DNA from: a bacterium
GTDB taxonomy: Bacteria > Myxococcota_A > Bradymonadia > UBA7976 > UBA1532
Length of the DNA stretch: 46,034 nucleotides
Direction of reading: 5' to 3'
Assembly (NCBI GenBank): GCA_030426085.1
Contig: JAUHYW010000079.1
Coordinates: 1-46,034 of the forward strand
Numbering within the stretch: the stretch's first letter is position 1; every line of letters begins with the position of its first letter. Under the pieces are notes generated by a model. It was given only the letters and a program-made list of their open reading frames with translations, did no database searches and had not been told where the DNA came from. The position numbers and the translations under genes were made by a program. Below are positions 19,199 through 28,138 of the stretch, piece after piece.

Positions 19199-20466
19199 CG
19201 CCCTTGCTGCTCGTCGCCCTGCTCGGGGCCCCCTCTCCCCCCGACGACCTGCCGGCCCCGGTGACCCTCGACGCCGTGCTGGCTCACGCCCGGGCGCACG
19301 CGCCGACCCTGCGCGCCGCGGCGGCCCGGGTGGACGCCGCCCGCGCGTCGGCCCGCGCCGCGGCCCCCTGGCCCGACCCCCGGCTGATGCTCGGCGCCGA
19401 TCCGCTGCCCATCGAGACCCGCAACGGCCCCGCCTGGGGCCGGCTGACCCTGACCCAGCCGCTGCCGTGGCTCGACACCCTCGACGCCCGCCGGTCCGCC
19501 GCCGACGCCGCGGCCCGCGCCGCCGACGAGGCGGTGACCCTGGCCCGGCTCGACGTCGACTTCGCCGCCCGCCGGGCCTATGCCGGCCTGGGCGCCGCCC
19601 GGGACGAGGCCCGCATCATGGGCGAGCTGCTCGACCTGAGCCGCGCGCTGCTGCGCACCGCCGAGGACCGCCTGGGCGTCGATCGAGCCCGCCACGCCGA
19701 CGTCATCGAGGCCCGGATCGAGGTCGCCCGGCTGGAGACCGTGGTCGTCGACGTCGCCCAGCGGGCGCTGACCCGCCAGGCCGAGCTGAACGCGGCCATC
19801 GGGCGCCCGACGCAGGCCCCCATCGGCCCGCTGGCCCCACCCGCCGAGACCCCGACCGCCGCGCTCGACGCCCTGCTCGCCGAGGCCGCTGAGCACCCCG
19901 CCCTGCGGCGCAACGCGGCCCGCCTCGACGCGGCCCGGGCCCGCCTGCGCGCCGCCGAGACCCGCGGCCGCCCCGACCTCTCGGTGGGGCTGGGCTACAC
20001 GCTCATCGGCGACCCCGACAGCCCGATGGCCCCCGCCCCCGGGCGGGACGCGCTCTCGGTCCAGATCGGCGTCAGCGTGCCCCTGTGGCGCGGCGCGGCC
20101 GACGACGGCGAGCGGGACGCGGCGGCGGCCGCGGTCCGGGTCGAGCAGGCCGAGGACGCCGCCATCGGAGACACCATCGCCTGGCGGGTGGTCGAGCAGG
20201 CGGTGCGGGCCGAGACCGCGCTGCGTCGGATGCGGCTGTACCGCGACGTGGCGCTGCCGATGGCCGACGAGCGGCTCGAGGTGCTGACGGTGGCTTACAG
20301 CGCGGGCGAGGCGCGGTTCGAGCGCCTGCTCGACGCCGAGCGCGCGAAGGAGCGCTACGCGGTGGCCACCGTGCGCGCCGCCGAAGAGTACGCGGTGGCC
20401 CGGGCGGCGCTGGCCCGCGCGGTCGGGCGGGCCCACGCCGCCGAGGGAGAGGCATCCGATGAGTGA
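19195..20466 (+). CDS. TolC/CusC-like outer-membrane efflux channel
   Basis: The 423-residue protein starts at ATG 19195, overlapping the oxidase stop as ATGA. After a short signal-like N-terminus, the sequence is dominated by long amphipathic helices rich in Ala and Arg. VTLDAVLAHARAHAPTLRAA and PWPDPRLMLGADPLP are typical of outer-membrane efflux proteins, and repeat symmetry is visible between the first (residues 20-190) and second (210-400) halves. The strand-like segment SVGLGYTLIG matches the barrel part. It probably forms the trimeric tunnel that connects the CusB/CusA-like pump to the outside. The signal peptide is short and should be checked. It overlaps the next gene by 8 bases (ATGAGTGA). 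Confidence 0.88.
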   Translation: MTPLLLVALLGAPSPPDDLPAPVTLDAVLAHARAHAPTLRAAAARVDAARASARAAAPWPDPRLMLGADPLPIETRNGPAWGRLTLTQPLPWLDTLDARRSAADAAARAADEAVTLARLDVDFAARRAYAGLGAARDEARIMGELLDLSRALLRTAEDRLGVDRARHADVIEARIEVARLETVVVDVAQRALTRQAELNAAIGRPTQAPIGPLAPPAETPTAALDALLAEAAEHPALRRNAARLDAARARLRAAETRGRPDLSVGLGYTLIGDPDSPMAPAPGRDALSVQIGVSVPLWRGAADDGERDAAAAAVRVEQAEDAAIGDTIAWRVVEQAVRAETALRRMRLYRDVALPMADERLEVLTVAYSAGEARFERLLDAERAKERYAVATVRAAEEYAVARAALARAVGRAHAAEGEASDE

Positions 20467-22117
20467 GACCGCGCGCCGGATCGCGGTGGGATCGGCGGTG
20501 CTCGCCGCGCTCGCCGCCGGCTTCTGGCTCGGGCTGCCCCCCGAGCCTCCAAAGGCGCCTGACGCCCCCACCGAGGCGCCGGCCACGGCGACCACGTGGA
20601 CCTGCTCGATGCACCCCCAGGTCACCCTGCCCGAGCCCGGCGACTGCCCCATCTGCGGCATGGATCTCATCCCTCAGTCATCCGAGGAGCCTTCGGCGCC
20701 GCCCCCCGCCGAAGAGATCTGGACCTGCTCGATGCACCCCCAGGTCGAGCTGCTCGAGCCCGGCGACTGCCCCATCTGCGGCATGGATCTCATCCGCGAG
20801 CCGGGCAGCCACACCCACGCCGCCGATCGCACCCTCACCCTCTCCGACGAGGCCCGCCGCCTCGCCGGCATCCGCACCGCCGTCGCCGAGCGGCGCCCGG
20901 TGAGCCACACCCTCTCGCTCGCGGGCAAGGTGGCCTACGATCCCACCCGCCTGGAAGACATCACCGCCCACTTCGCCGGCCGCATCGAGCGGGTGTTCGT
21001 CGACTACCCCGGCATGCGGGTCCGGCGGGGCGACCACCTCTACCAGATCTACAGCCCCGACATCGTCACCGCCCACGAAGAGCTGGCCGCCGCCCGCCGG
21101 GCCCTCGCCCGCCTGGGGGATGGCGCCTCGTCGACCGTGCGGGCCTCGGCCGAGCGCACCCTCGAGGCGGTGCGCGACCGCCTGCGCCGGTGGGGGCTCT
21201 CCCGCAACCAGATCAGCCGCCTCGAGAAGCAGCGCAAGGCGCCCGACCGGCTGACGATCTACGCGCCCACCGACGGCGTCGTCATCGAGCAGGCCCGCCT
21301 CGAAGGCAGCTACGTCGAGACCGGCACCCGGCTGTATCGCATCGCCGATCTGGACTGGGTGTGGGTCGAGGCGTGGGCCTACGAGCAGCACCTGCCGTGG
21401 GTCCGCTTCGGCCAGACCGTGCAGTTCACCGTGCCCGCCGCCCCGGGGCAGACCTTCGAGGGCCGGGTGGCCTACGTCGACCCCTACCTCGACGAGACCA
21501 CCCGCGCGGCCCGGGTCCGCATCTCCGTGCCCAACCCCGACCGCCTGCTCAAGCCGGGCATGTTCGCCCGGGTCCGGGTGTCGAGCACGCTGGCCGCGGG
21601 CGGCCGCCTCATGGAGCCCGCCCTGGCCGGGCATTGGGTGTGCCCGATGCACCCCCACGTCCTGGAAGACGGCGAGGGCCGCTGCCCGGTCTGCGGCATG
21701 CGGCTGGTCGAGGCCGAGGCGCTGGGCTACGCGCTGCCCGACCCCGACGCCCTGCCCCCGCTGGTCGTGCCCCGCAGCGCGCCGCTGTGGACCGGCGAGC
21801 GGGCGGTGGTCTACGTCGAGCTGCACGGGCCGGGTGATGCCCGCGCCGATCCGACCTACGAGGGCCGCGAGGTGGTGCTGGGGCCCGAGGCGGGCGACAG
21901 CGTGGTGATCGAAGAGGGCTTGCGCGCGGGCGAGCGGGTGGTGATCGAAGGCGGCTTCAAGCTGGACGCGTCGCTGCAGATCCGGGCGAAGCCGTCGATG
22001 ATGAACCCCGGGCCCGCCGCATCCCAGCCGACCTCCCAGCCGGCGTCCCAGCCGGCGTCCCAGCCGGCGTCGCAGCCGACCTCCCAGCCGGCCCGCCAGC
22101 CCTCGCCCGGCCGATGA
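20459..22117 (+). CDS. cusB: CusB-like periplasmic adaptor with three heavy-metal-binding modules
   Basis: The 552-residue membrane-fusion protein starts at ATG 20459 with a membrane anchor (VLAALAAGFWLGLP). Two tandem heavy-metal-binding modules follow, at residues 46-72 and 87-112, each with TCSMHPQV and CPICGMDL motifs; the coding copies are 74 bp each (20597-20670 and 20720-20793). The adaptor core includes LSLAGKVAYDPTRLEDITAH, the helical hairpin at about 195-260, and a barrel region. A third metal-binding module, CPMHPHVLEDGEGRCPVCGM, is inserted near residue 390 before the last membrane-proximal domain. The C-terminus is a SQPA/SQPT repeat tail. In the family the adaptor binds Cu(I)/Ag(I) and links pump and channel. 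Cys and Met sites suggest higher metal capacity than Escherichia coli CusB. Confidence 0.92.
   Translation: MSETARRIAVGSAVLAALAAGFWLGLPPEPPKAPDAPTEAPATATTWTCSMHPQVTLPEPGDCPICGMDLIPQSSEEPSAPPPAEEIWTCSMHPQVELLEPGDCPICGMDLIREPGSHTHAADRTLTLSDEARRLAGIRTAVAERRPVSHTLSLAGKVAYDPTRLEDITAHFAGRIERVFVDYPGMRVRRGDHLYQIYSPDIVTAHEELAAARRALARLGDGASSTVRASAERTLEAVRDRLRRWGLSRNQISRLEKQRKAPDRLTIYAPTDGVVIEQARLEGSYVETGTRLYRIADLDWVWVEAWAYEQHLPWVRFGQTVQFTVPAAPGQTFEGRVAYVDPYLDETTRAARVRISVPNPDRLLKPGMFARVRVSSTLAAGGRLMEPALAGHWVCPMHPHVLEDGEGRCPVCGMRLVEAEALGYALPDPDALPPLVVPRSAPLWTGERAVVYVELHGPGDARADPTYEGREVVLGPEAGDSVVIEEGLRAGERVVIEGGFKLDASLQIRAKPSMMNPGPAASQPTSQPASQPASQPASQPTSQPARQPSPGR
20597..20793 (+). repeat. duplicated 74-bp metal-binding module
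   Basis: Two nearly identical 74-bp blocks occur at 20597-20670 and 20720-20793, encoding the two N-terminal TCSMHPQV-CPICGMDL modules of the adaptor. The start-to-start spacing is 123 bp (41 codons). The similarity at DNA level suggests recent duplication or conversion. Confidence 0.8.
22023..22104 (+). repeat. 12-bp tandem repeat encoding the SQPA/SQPT tail
   Basis: About six copies of a 12-bp unit (CCCAGCCGGCGT and close variants) encode the low-complexity C-terminus of the CusB-like adaptor. The repeat count may vary between strains. Confidence 0.75.
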
Positions 22118-25100
22118 TCGACCACGACCACGACCCCGAGGGGCCCGGCCACACGCCCCGGTCCGGACCGGTCGCCGGCGCCATCCGCTACCTCGTCGAC
22201 ACCCCGGTCGTCGCCGCGCTGCTCGCCGCCCTCATGCTGGCCGCCGGCCTCTACGTCGCCCCCTTCGACCCCGGCCTCGACGTGCCCCGGGACCCGGTCC
22301 CGGTCGACGCCATCCCCGACATCGGCGAGAATCAGCAGATCGTCTTCACCCGCTGGCCGGGCCGCTCGCCGCAGGACGTCGAAGACCAGATCACCTACCC
22401 CCTGACCGTGGCCCTGCTCGGCCTGCCGGGGGTGAAGACCATCCGCTCGTACAGCTACTTCGGCTACGCGTCGGTCTTCGTGGTCTTCGACGACGGCGTC
22501 GAGTTCTACTGGTCCCGCTCGCGGGTGCTCGAGAAGCTCGCCTCGCTGCCCCCGGGCACCCTGCCCGACGACGCCCGCCCCGAGCTGGGCCCCGACGCCA
22601 CCGCGCTGGGCCAGATCTTCTGGTACACGCTCGAAGGCGAAGGCTTCGACCTGCACGAGCTGCGCAGCATCCAGGACTTCCAGGTGCGCTACGCCCTGCA
22701 AGGGGTCGAGGGCGTCGCCGAGGTCGCCTCGGTGGGCGGCTTCGTGCCGGAGTACCAGATCGACGTCGACCCCGACGCGCTGTGGGCCCATGGCATCGGC
22801 CTCGACGACGTCTACGAGGCCGTGCGCCGGGCCAACGCCGAGGTCGGGGCCCGCACCGTCGAGATCAACCGGGTCGAGTACGTGCTGCGCGGCGTCGGCT
22901 TCGTGCGGGGGCTCGACGACCTGCGATCCGTGGTCGTCGCCGAGCGGGACCACGTACCCATCACGCTCGACCAGGTCGCCCGCATCGGCATGGGACCGGC
23001 CGAGCGGCGGGGCGCGCTGGACAAGGCCGGGGCCGAGGCCGTCGGCGGGGTCGTCGTCGTGCGCTACGGGGCCAACCCCCGGGAAGTCATCGAGCGGGTG
23101 CACGCCCGCATCGCCGAGATCGCCCCCGGCCTGCCGGCGCGCACCCTCGAAGACGGCACCCGATCCCAGGTGCGCATCGCCCCGTTCTACGATCGCACCG
23201 ATCTCATCGACGAGACGCTCGCCACCCTGCGCACCGCGCTGACCGACCAGATCCTGGTCACCCTGGTCGTCGTCGTGCTCATGGTCTGGGAGCTGCGGGC
23301 CTCGCTGCTCATCGCCGGCCTGCTGCCGCTCGCGGTGCTGCTCAGCTTCGTCGGCATGCGGCTGACCGGGGTCGACGCCAACGTCATGAGCCTGGCCGGC
23401 ATCGCCATCGCCATCGGCACGATGGTCGACCTGGGCATCATCCTGACCGAGAACATCGTGCGCCGGCTGAGCGAGGCCCCACCCGAAGAGACCGCCGACC
23501 GCGGCCTCTCGGTCCGGGCCATCGTCGCCGACGCCTCGACCGAGGTCGCCCGGGCGGTGCTGACCGCGGTGAGCACCACCGTCATCAGCTTCCTGCCCGT
23601 CTTCACCATGAGCGGCCCCGAGGCGCGCCTCTTCCGCCCGCTGGCCTTCACCAAGACCTACGCCCTCATCGCCGCCATCGCCCTCGCGCTGGTCGTCCTG
23701 CCCGCCTTCGCCGCCCTCTTCTGGCGCCGGGGCGGCCTCTCGGTCGGCCGCCTGCGGATCATCGTCAACGCGCTGCTCGTCGCCCTCGGGATCCCGACCG
23801 CCGCATTCGTGGGCTGGCTCGCCGCCGGCGCCCTGTGGGCCCTCGCGCTGTGGCGGATCATGCGCCCCCGCCTCAGCCAGACGACCGCCGAGCGCATCCG
23901 GGCGGCGCTCAACGTCGTCGTCCTGCTCGCCGCGCTGGCCCTGCTCGCCGCCCACTGGGCCCCGCTCGGCCCGGGCCTCGCCGGCAACCTGATCTTCGTC
24001 GTCCTCTGCGTCGGCGGCCTGCTGGCCCTCTTCGCGCTCTTCGCCCGGGCGTTCGACCCGCTCCTGCGCTGGTTCCTGGCCCACAAGCTCGTCTTCGCGC
24101 TGCTGCCGCTGTCGCTGCTCGGGCTCGGCCTGCTCGGCTGGCTCGGCGCCGGCGGCCTGATCGAGCGCCTGCCCGAGCGGGCCCGCGCCTCGCGCCTCGC
24201 CGCGACGCTGGACGAGAGCTTCCCCGGGCTGGGCGAGGAGTTCATGCCCCCGCTCGACGAGGGCAGCTTCCTGTACATGCCGACCACGATGCCCCACGCC
24301 AGCATCGGCGAGGCGCTCGAGACGCTCCAGCGACAAGACAGAGCCATCGCCCGCATCCCCGAGGTGGCGTCGGTCGTGGGCAAGATCGGCCGGGTCGACA
24401 GCGCGCTCGACCCGGCGCCGGTGTCGATGATCGAGACCGTCATCCAGTACCACCCGGAGTACGGCCCGCCCGACCCCGACACCGGCGAGCGGCCCCGGCT
24501 GTGGCGGGATCACATCCGCAGCCCGGATGACATCTGGCAGGCCATCGTCGACGCCGCCGAGGTGCCCGGCACCACCTCGGCCCCCGAGCTGCAACCCATC
24601 GCGGCCCGGGTGGTGATGCTCCAGAGCGGCATGCGGGCCCCGATGGGGGTCAAGGTGCGGGGCCAGAGCCTGGGCGACATCGAGGCGGTCACCGAAGCCA
24701 TCGAAGGCATCCTGAGCGCCGTGCCGGGCATCGCCCCGGCGACCGTCTTCGCCGACCGCATCGTGGGCAAGCCCTACCTCGAGATCCACGTCGACCGCCG
24801 GGCCATCGCCCGCTACGGGCTGAGCGTCGCCGCGGTGCAGCAGGTCATCGAGGTGGCCATCGGCGGCGAGGCGGTGACCACCACCGTCGAGGGCCGCGAG
24901 CGCTACGCGGTGCGCATCCGCTACCCCCGCGAGCTGCGCGACCGCCCCGCCGCCCTGCGCGAGATCCGGGTGCCGACCCCCGACGGCCCGCCGGTGCCGC
25001 TGGGCCAGCTCGCCGAGCTGCGGTTCACCCGGGGGCCGATGGTCATCAAGAGCGAAGACACCTTCCTGGTGGGCTACGTGCTCTTCGACAGTGATCGCGA

Positions 25101-25851
25101 CGTGGGGCTGGCCGAGGTCGATGTCATCGAGCGGGCCCGCGACGCCCTCGACGCCGCGGTGGCCGATGGCACCCTCACCCTGCCGCCGGGCGCGTCGTAT
25201 GCCTTCGCCGGCACCTGGCAGAACCAGGTGCGGGCCGAGAAGACCCTGACCCTCGTCCTGCCCATCAGCCTCGCGCTGATCCTGCTCATCTTGTATGTGC
25301 AGTTCCGCCGGATCAGCACCGCGCTGATGGTCTTCAGCGGCGTCGCGGTCGCCTGGGCCGGCGGCTTCACCCTGCTGTGGCTCTACCAGCAGCCGTGGTT
25401 CCTCGACCTCAGCCCGCTCGGCGTCGACCTGCGGGCGCTGTTCAACATCGGCCCCTACAACCTCAGCGTCGCGGTGTGGGTCGGCTTCATCGCGCTCTTC
25501 GGGGTGGCCACGGACGACGGGGTCGTGATGGCGAGCTGGCTCGACGAGCAGTTCACCGCCCGGGCCCCCGATACGGTCGCCGCCATGCGCGAGGCCACCG
25601 TCGCCGCAGCGACCCGCCGCCTGCGCCCGTGCCTGATGACCACCGCGACCACGATCCTGGCGCTGCTGCCGGTCATCACCAGCGACGGGCGGGGGGCGGA
25701 TGTCATGATCCCGATGGCGCTGCCCTCGCTGGGCGGCATGGCGTTCGAGCTGCTGACGCTGTTCGTGGTGCCGGTGAGCTACTGCGGCTGGCGCGAGCTG
25801 ACCCGGCGCCAGGCATCGGCCCCGCGGTTGTCGTCCGGCTTCGAGGGCTGA
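22114..25851 (+). CDS. cusA: CusA-like heavy-metal RND efflux pump, enlarged
   Basis: The 1245-residue inner-membrane pump starts at ATG 22114, overlapping the adaptor stop as ATGA. The N-terminus contains HDHD. Motifs include PVDAIPDIGENQQIVFTRWP, the RND block AIAIGTMVDLGIILTENIVRR in membrane segment 4 with its proton-relay Asp, and GFIALFGVATDDGVVMA in the C-terminal half. VVMLQSGMRAPMGVKV is the Met-containing copper path region. It is about 200 residues longer than E. coli CusA (1047). The extra length lies between residues 540 and 690, with about three to four added hydrophobic segments after the first transmembrane bundle. It should export Cu(I)/Ag(I) by proton antiport as a trimer with the adaptor and channel encoded just upstream. 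Confidence 0.93.
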   Translation: MIDHDHDPEGPGHTPRSGPVAGAIRYLVDTPVVAALLAALMLAAGLYVAPFDPGLDVPRDPVPVDAIPDIGENQQIVFTRWPGRSPQDVEDQITYPLTVALLGLPGVKTIRSYSYFGYASVFVVFDDGVEFYWSRSRVLEKLASLPPGTLPDDARPELGPDATALGQIFWYTLEGEGFDLHELRSIQDFQVRYALQGVEGVAEVASVGGFVPEYQIDVDPDALWAHGIGLDDVYEAVRRANAEVGARTVEINRVEYVLRGVGFVRGLDDLRSVVVAERDHVPITLDQVARIGMGPAERRGALDKAGAEAVGGVVVVRYGANPREVIERVHARIAEIAPGLPARTLEDGTRSQVRIAPFYDRTDLIDETLATLRTALTDQILVTLVVVVLMVWELRASLLIAGLLPLAVLLSFVGMRLTGVDANVMSLAGIAIAIGTMVDLGIILTENIVRRLSEAPPEETADRGLSVRAIVADASTEVARAVLTAVSTTVISFLPVFTMSGPEARLFRPLAFTKTYALIAAIALALVVLPAFAALFWRRGGLSVGRLRIIVNALLVALGIPTAAFVGWLAAGALWALALWRIMRPRLSQTTAERIRAALNVVVLLAALALLAAHWAPLGPGLAGNLIFVVLCVGGLLALFALFARAFDPLLRWFLAHKLVFALLPLSLLGLGLLGWLGAGGLIERLPERARASRLAATLDESFPGLGEEFMPPLDEGSFLYMPTTMPHASIGEALETLQRQDRAIARIPEVASVVGKIGRVDSALDPAPVSMIETVIQYHPEYGPPDPDTGERPRLWRDHIRSPDDIWQAIVDAAEVPGTTSAPELQPIAARVVMLQSGMRAPMGVKVRGQSLGDIEAVTEAIEGILSAVPGIAPATVFADRIVGKPYLEIHVDRRAIARYGLSVAAVQQVIEVAIGGEAVTTTVEGRERYAVRIRYPRELRDRPAALREIRVPTPDGPPVPLGQLAELRFTRGPMVIKSEDTFLVGYVLFDSDRDVGLAEVDVIERARDALDAAVADGTLTLPPGASYAFAGTWQNQVRAEKTLTLVLPISLALILLILYVQFRRISTALMVFSGVAVAWAGGFTLLWLYQQPWFLDLSPLGVDLRALFNIGPYNLSVAVWVGFIALFGVATDDGVVMASWLDEQFTARAPDTVAAMREATVAAATRRLRPCLMTTATTILALLPVITSDGRGADVMIPMALPSLGGMAFELLTLFVVPVSYCGWRELTRRQASAPRLSSGFEG

Positions 25852-25893
25852 TAGGGTGCCGCCTGTGAACCATAGGCGACCTGTGAGGCATAC

Positions 25894-27009
25894 GTGAGCG
25901 ACGCCGGCCCCGAGACGGGCGACGAAGAGATCGAGGGGCTCGTCGACGAGGGGGACGAGGACGCGGGCTGGGGTGACTATCCGATCGACACGGTCCTGAT
26001 CCGGACCGAGAGCCGGACGGTCTACGACATCGTCCGGCGGATCAACCGCGGCGACTACATCATGGATCCCGACTTCCAGCGGGCCTTCATCTGGAAGGAG
26101 GAGAAGCAGAGCAAGCTGATCGAGTCGGTGCTCATGCGCATCCCGCTGCCGGTGCTCTACCTCGCCGAGGACCCCGACGGGAAGATGATCGTCGTCGACG
26201 GATTGCAGCGCCTCTCGACGTTCCACCGCTTCCTCGAAGACGACCTGGCGCTGCGGCTGCCGGGTCAGGCCGAGCTCGACGGGAAGCGTTTCTCCGAGCT
26301 GTCGCCCAAGCTCCAGAACCGGGTCGAAGACTGCAACCTCGTCTTGTACATCGTCGACGCCAAAGTGCCCGAGCGGGCGCGGCTGGACATCTTCGAACGG
26401 GTCAACGGTGGGGTGCCGCTCAGCCGTCAGCAGATGCGAAACTGCCTCTACATGGGGCCGGGTACGCGCTTCCTGCGCGAGCACGCCGAGTCCGACCTGT
26501 TCCGCGAGGCCACCGGCCACAGCCTGCGCGCCGACAAGATGCGGGATCGGGAGTTCGTCAACCGCTTCTGCGCCTTCCAGCTCCTGCCGATCGAGACGTA
26601 CAGCGACGAGGGGCGCATGGACGAGTGGTTGGCGCGGGCCCTGAGCCACATGAACCAGCGCCCCCCCGCCGAGCTCGACGCCCTCGGCGCGGCGTTTCGC
26701 GCGACGCTGCGCATCAACCACGAGATCTTCGGCAAGCACGCCTTCCGCAAGCACACCCGCTGGCAGAGCCATCGGAGCGTGCTCAACGCTTCGCTGTGGG
26801 ATGTCATGTCGACCGGCCTGTCGAAGGTGCCGGAGGCCGCCGCCCGCGCGCGCGCCAGCACGCTGCGGGAGCGTTTCTTCGGCCTGATGGAGAGCGACCG
26901 CTTCATCAAATCCATCACCTACGGCCCCAACACCGCCAATCAGGTCCGCCACCGCTTCACGACCTTCAGGGCGATGCTCCAGGACATCTTCGGTGCTATC
27001 GATTATTGA
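25894..27009 (+). CDS. DUF262 protein (GmrS/ParB-like nuclease fold), putative defence
   Basis: The 371-residue protein starts at GTG 25894. After an acidic N-terminus it shows the DUF262 pattern: TVYDIVRRINRGDYIMDPDF, then QRAFIWKEEKQSKLIESVLM, PLPVLYLAED and the VVDGLQRLSTF motif (equivalent to the DGQQR box of GmrS), followed by VNGGVPLSRQQMRNCLY. The DUF1524 (HNH nuclease) half found in GmrSD and related enzymes is absent, and the C-terminal 150 residues are helical. DUF262 domains hydrolyse NTPs and cleave modified or foreign DNA. The gene overlaps the AAA ATPase gene by 17 bases, so the two are translationally coupled. It lies just after the copper operon on the same strand, but there is no shared role. 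Confidence 0.85.
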   Translation: MSDAGPETGDEEIEGLVDEGDEDAGWGDYPIDTVLIRTESRTVYDIVRRINRGDYIMDPDFQRAFIWKEEKQSKLIESVLMRIPLPVLYLAEDPDGKMIVVDGLQRLSTFHRFLEDDLALRLPGQAELDGKRFSELSPKLQNRVEDCNLVLYIVDAKVPERARLDIFERVNGGVPLSRQQMRNCLYMGPGTRFLREHAESDLFREATGHSLRADKMRDREFVNRFCAFQLLPIETYSDEGRMDEWLARALSHMNQRPPAELDALGAAFRATLRINHEIFGKHAFRKHTRWQSHRSVLNASLWDVMSTGLSKVPEAAARARASTLRERFFGLMESDRFIKSITYGPNTANQVRHRFTTFRAMLQDIFGAIDY

Positions 27010-28135
27010 GCTTCGGCACTTCAAGTGTTTCGAGCGGCTGTGCCTGCCGGTCGCGCCCCTCACGCTGCTCTCGGGCACCAACGCCGCCGGCAAGTCATCG
27101 GTCCTGCAAGCCCTGGTGCTGCTGCATCAGACGATCTTCGAGCACGAGTGGTCGACCCGCCTGATGCTCAACGGGCGCACGCTGCGCCTGGGCACGGTGC
27201 AGGACGTGATCGACGAGCTGTACGGGCGCAAACGGTTCGAGGTGGGGCTCGTCGACGACGATCGATCGATCCGCTGGGCGGTGTATGGCGAGCGCGAAGA
27301 GATGTCGCTCGCCGTGCAATCGGTCGAGATCGAGGGCGAAGCGCTCGCCGAGCCATCGACCCTGCGCCACCTCATCCCGCCCGCGCACGATGGCTTCGCC
27401 CGTGACCTCGTCGAGCGCCTGCGAGACCTCACCTACATCACCGCCGAGCGGATCGGCCCGCGCGAGGTCTACCCGCTCGAAGACCGCCAGGTCGCCCGGG
27501 TGGTCGGGCCCCGCGGCGAGCACACCGCGAGCGTGCTGTTTCGCGGGCGCGACGACTCGATCCGCCCCGCGCTCCGACTGCCCGGCGCCTCACCGAAGCT
27601 GCTGGCCCAGGTCGAGCGACACATGCAGCGGTTCTTCCCCGACTGTCGGATCGCGGTCAACAGCGTGCCCGGCGCCAACGCGGTCACCCTGGGGCTCGCG
27701 ACCGCCAAGGACACGAGCCTGCACCGCCCGATGCACGTCGGCTTCGGGTTGACGCAGGTCCTGCCCATCGTCGTCGCGGCGCTCTCGGCCGCCGAGGGCG
27801 GCCTCCTGCTCATCGAGAACCCCGAGGTGCACCTGCACCCCGCCGGCCAGGCGAAGATCGGCGGCTTTCTGGCCGAGGTCGCCGCTTCGGGCGTGCAGGT
27901 CGTCCTCGAGACCCACAGCGATCACGTCCTCAATGGCATCCGCCGGGCCGTCAAGGCGAAGGTGCTGGCGAAGCCGGAGCACGCGGCGCTGCATTTCTTT
28001 CGGGAGCGGAGTCGCTACAGCGATCAGGTCGTCAGCCCGAGCATGGACCGGGACGGCAACCTCGACTGCTGGCCGGAGGGCTTCTTCGACCAGTTCGACA
28101 AAGACATGAATCACTTCGCCGGGTGGGGTGACTGA
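26993..28135 (+). CDS. AAA family ATPase with DUF3696 C-terminus (OLD/RecF-like)
   Basis: The 380-residue protein starts at GTG 26993, inside the end of the DUF262 gene. IIELRHFKCFERLCLPVAPL and LLSGTNAAGKSSVLQALVLL (Walker A GTNAAGKS) are SMC/RecF-type. GFGLTQVLPIVVAALSA supplies a signature-like motif, LLIENPEVHLHPAGQAKIGG a Walker B, and VVLETHSDHVLNGIRRAV the H-loop/D-loop. The C-terminal DGNLDCWPEGFFDQFDKDM is the DUF3696 signature. No TOPRIM nuclease domain is seen. The protein probably senses or remodels nucleic acid and controls the DUF262 effector. Confidence 0.9.
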   Translation: MLSIIELRHFKCFERLCLPVAPLTLLSGTNAAGKSSVLQALVLLHQTIFEHEWSTRLMLNGRTLRLGTVQDVIDELYGRKRFEVGLVDDDRSIRWAVYGEREEMSLAVQSVEIEGEALAEPSTLRHLIPPAHDGFARDLVERLRDLTYITAERIGPREVYPLEDRQVARVVGPRGEHTASVLFRGRDDSIRPALRLPGASPKLLAQVERHMQRFFPDCRIAVNSVPGANAVTLGLATAKDTSLHRPMHVGFGLTQVLPIVVAALSAAEGGLLLIENPEVHLHPAGQAKIGGFLAEVAASGVQVVLETHSDHVLNGIRRAVKAKVLAKPEHAALHFFRERSRYSDQVVSPSMDRDGNLDCWPEGFFDQFDKDMNHFAGWGD

Positions 28136-28138
28136 GAC

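Noticed and set aside
22023-22104. CRISPR-like or regulatory repeat
   Set aside because: The 12-bp units are inside the adaptor gene and encode a SQPA/SQPT tail in frame.
21856-27093. A 1745-codon open frame on the minus strand opposite the cus operon and DUF262 gene
   Set aside because: It is antisense to well-supported genes, is rich in Asp/Glu/Arg/Gly/His low-complexity sequence, and has no recognisable domain. Long antisense open frames are expected at this GC content.
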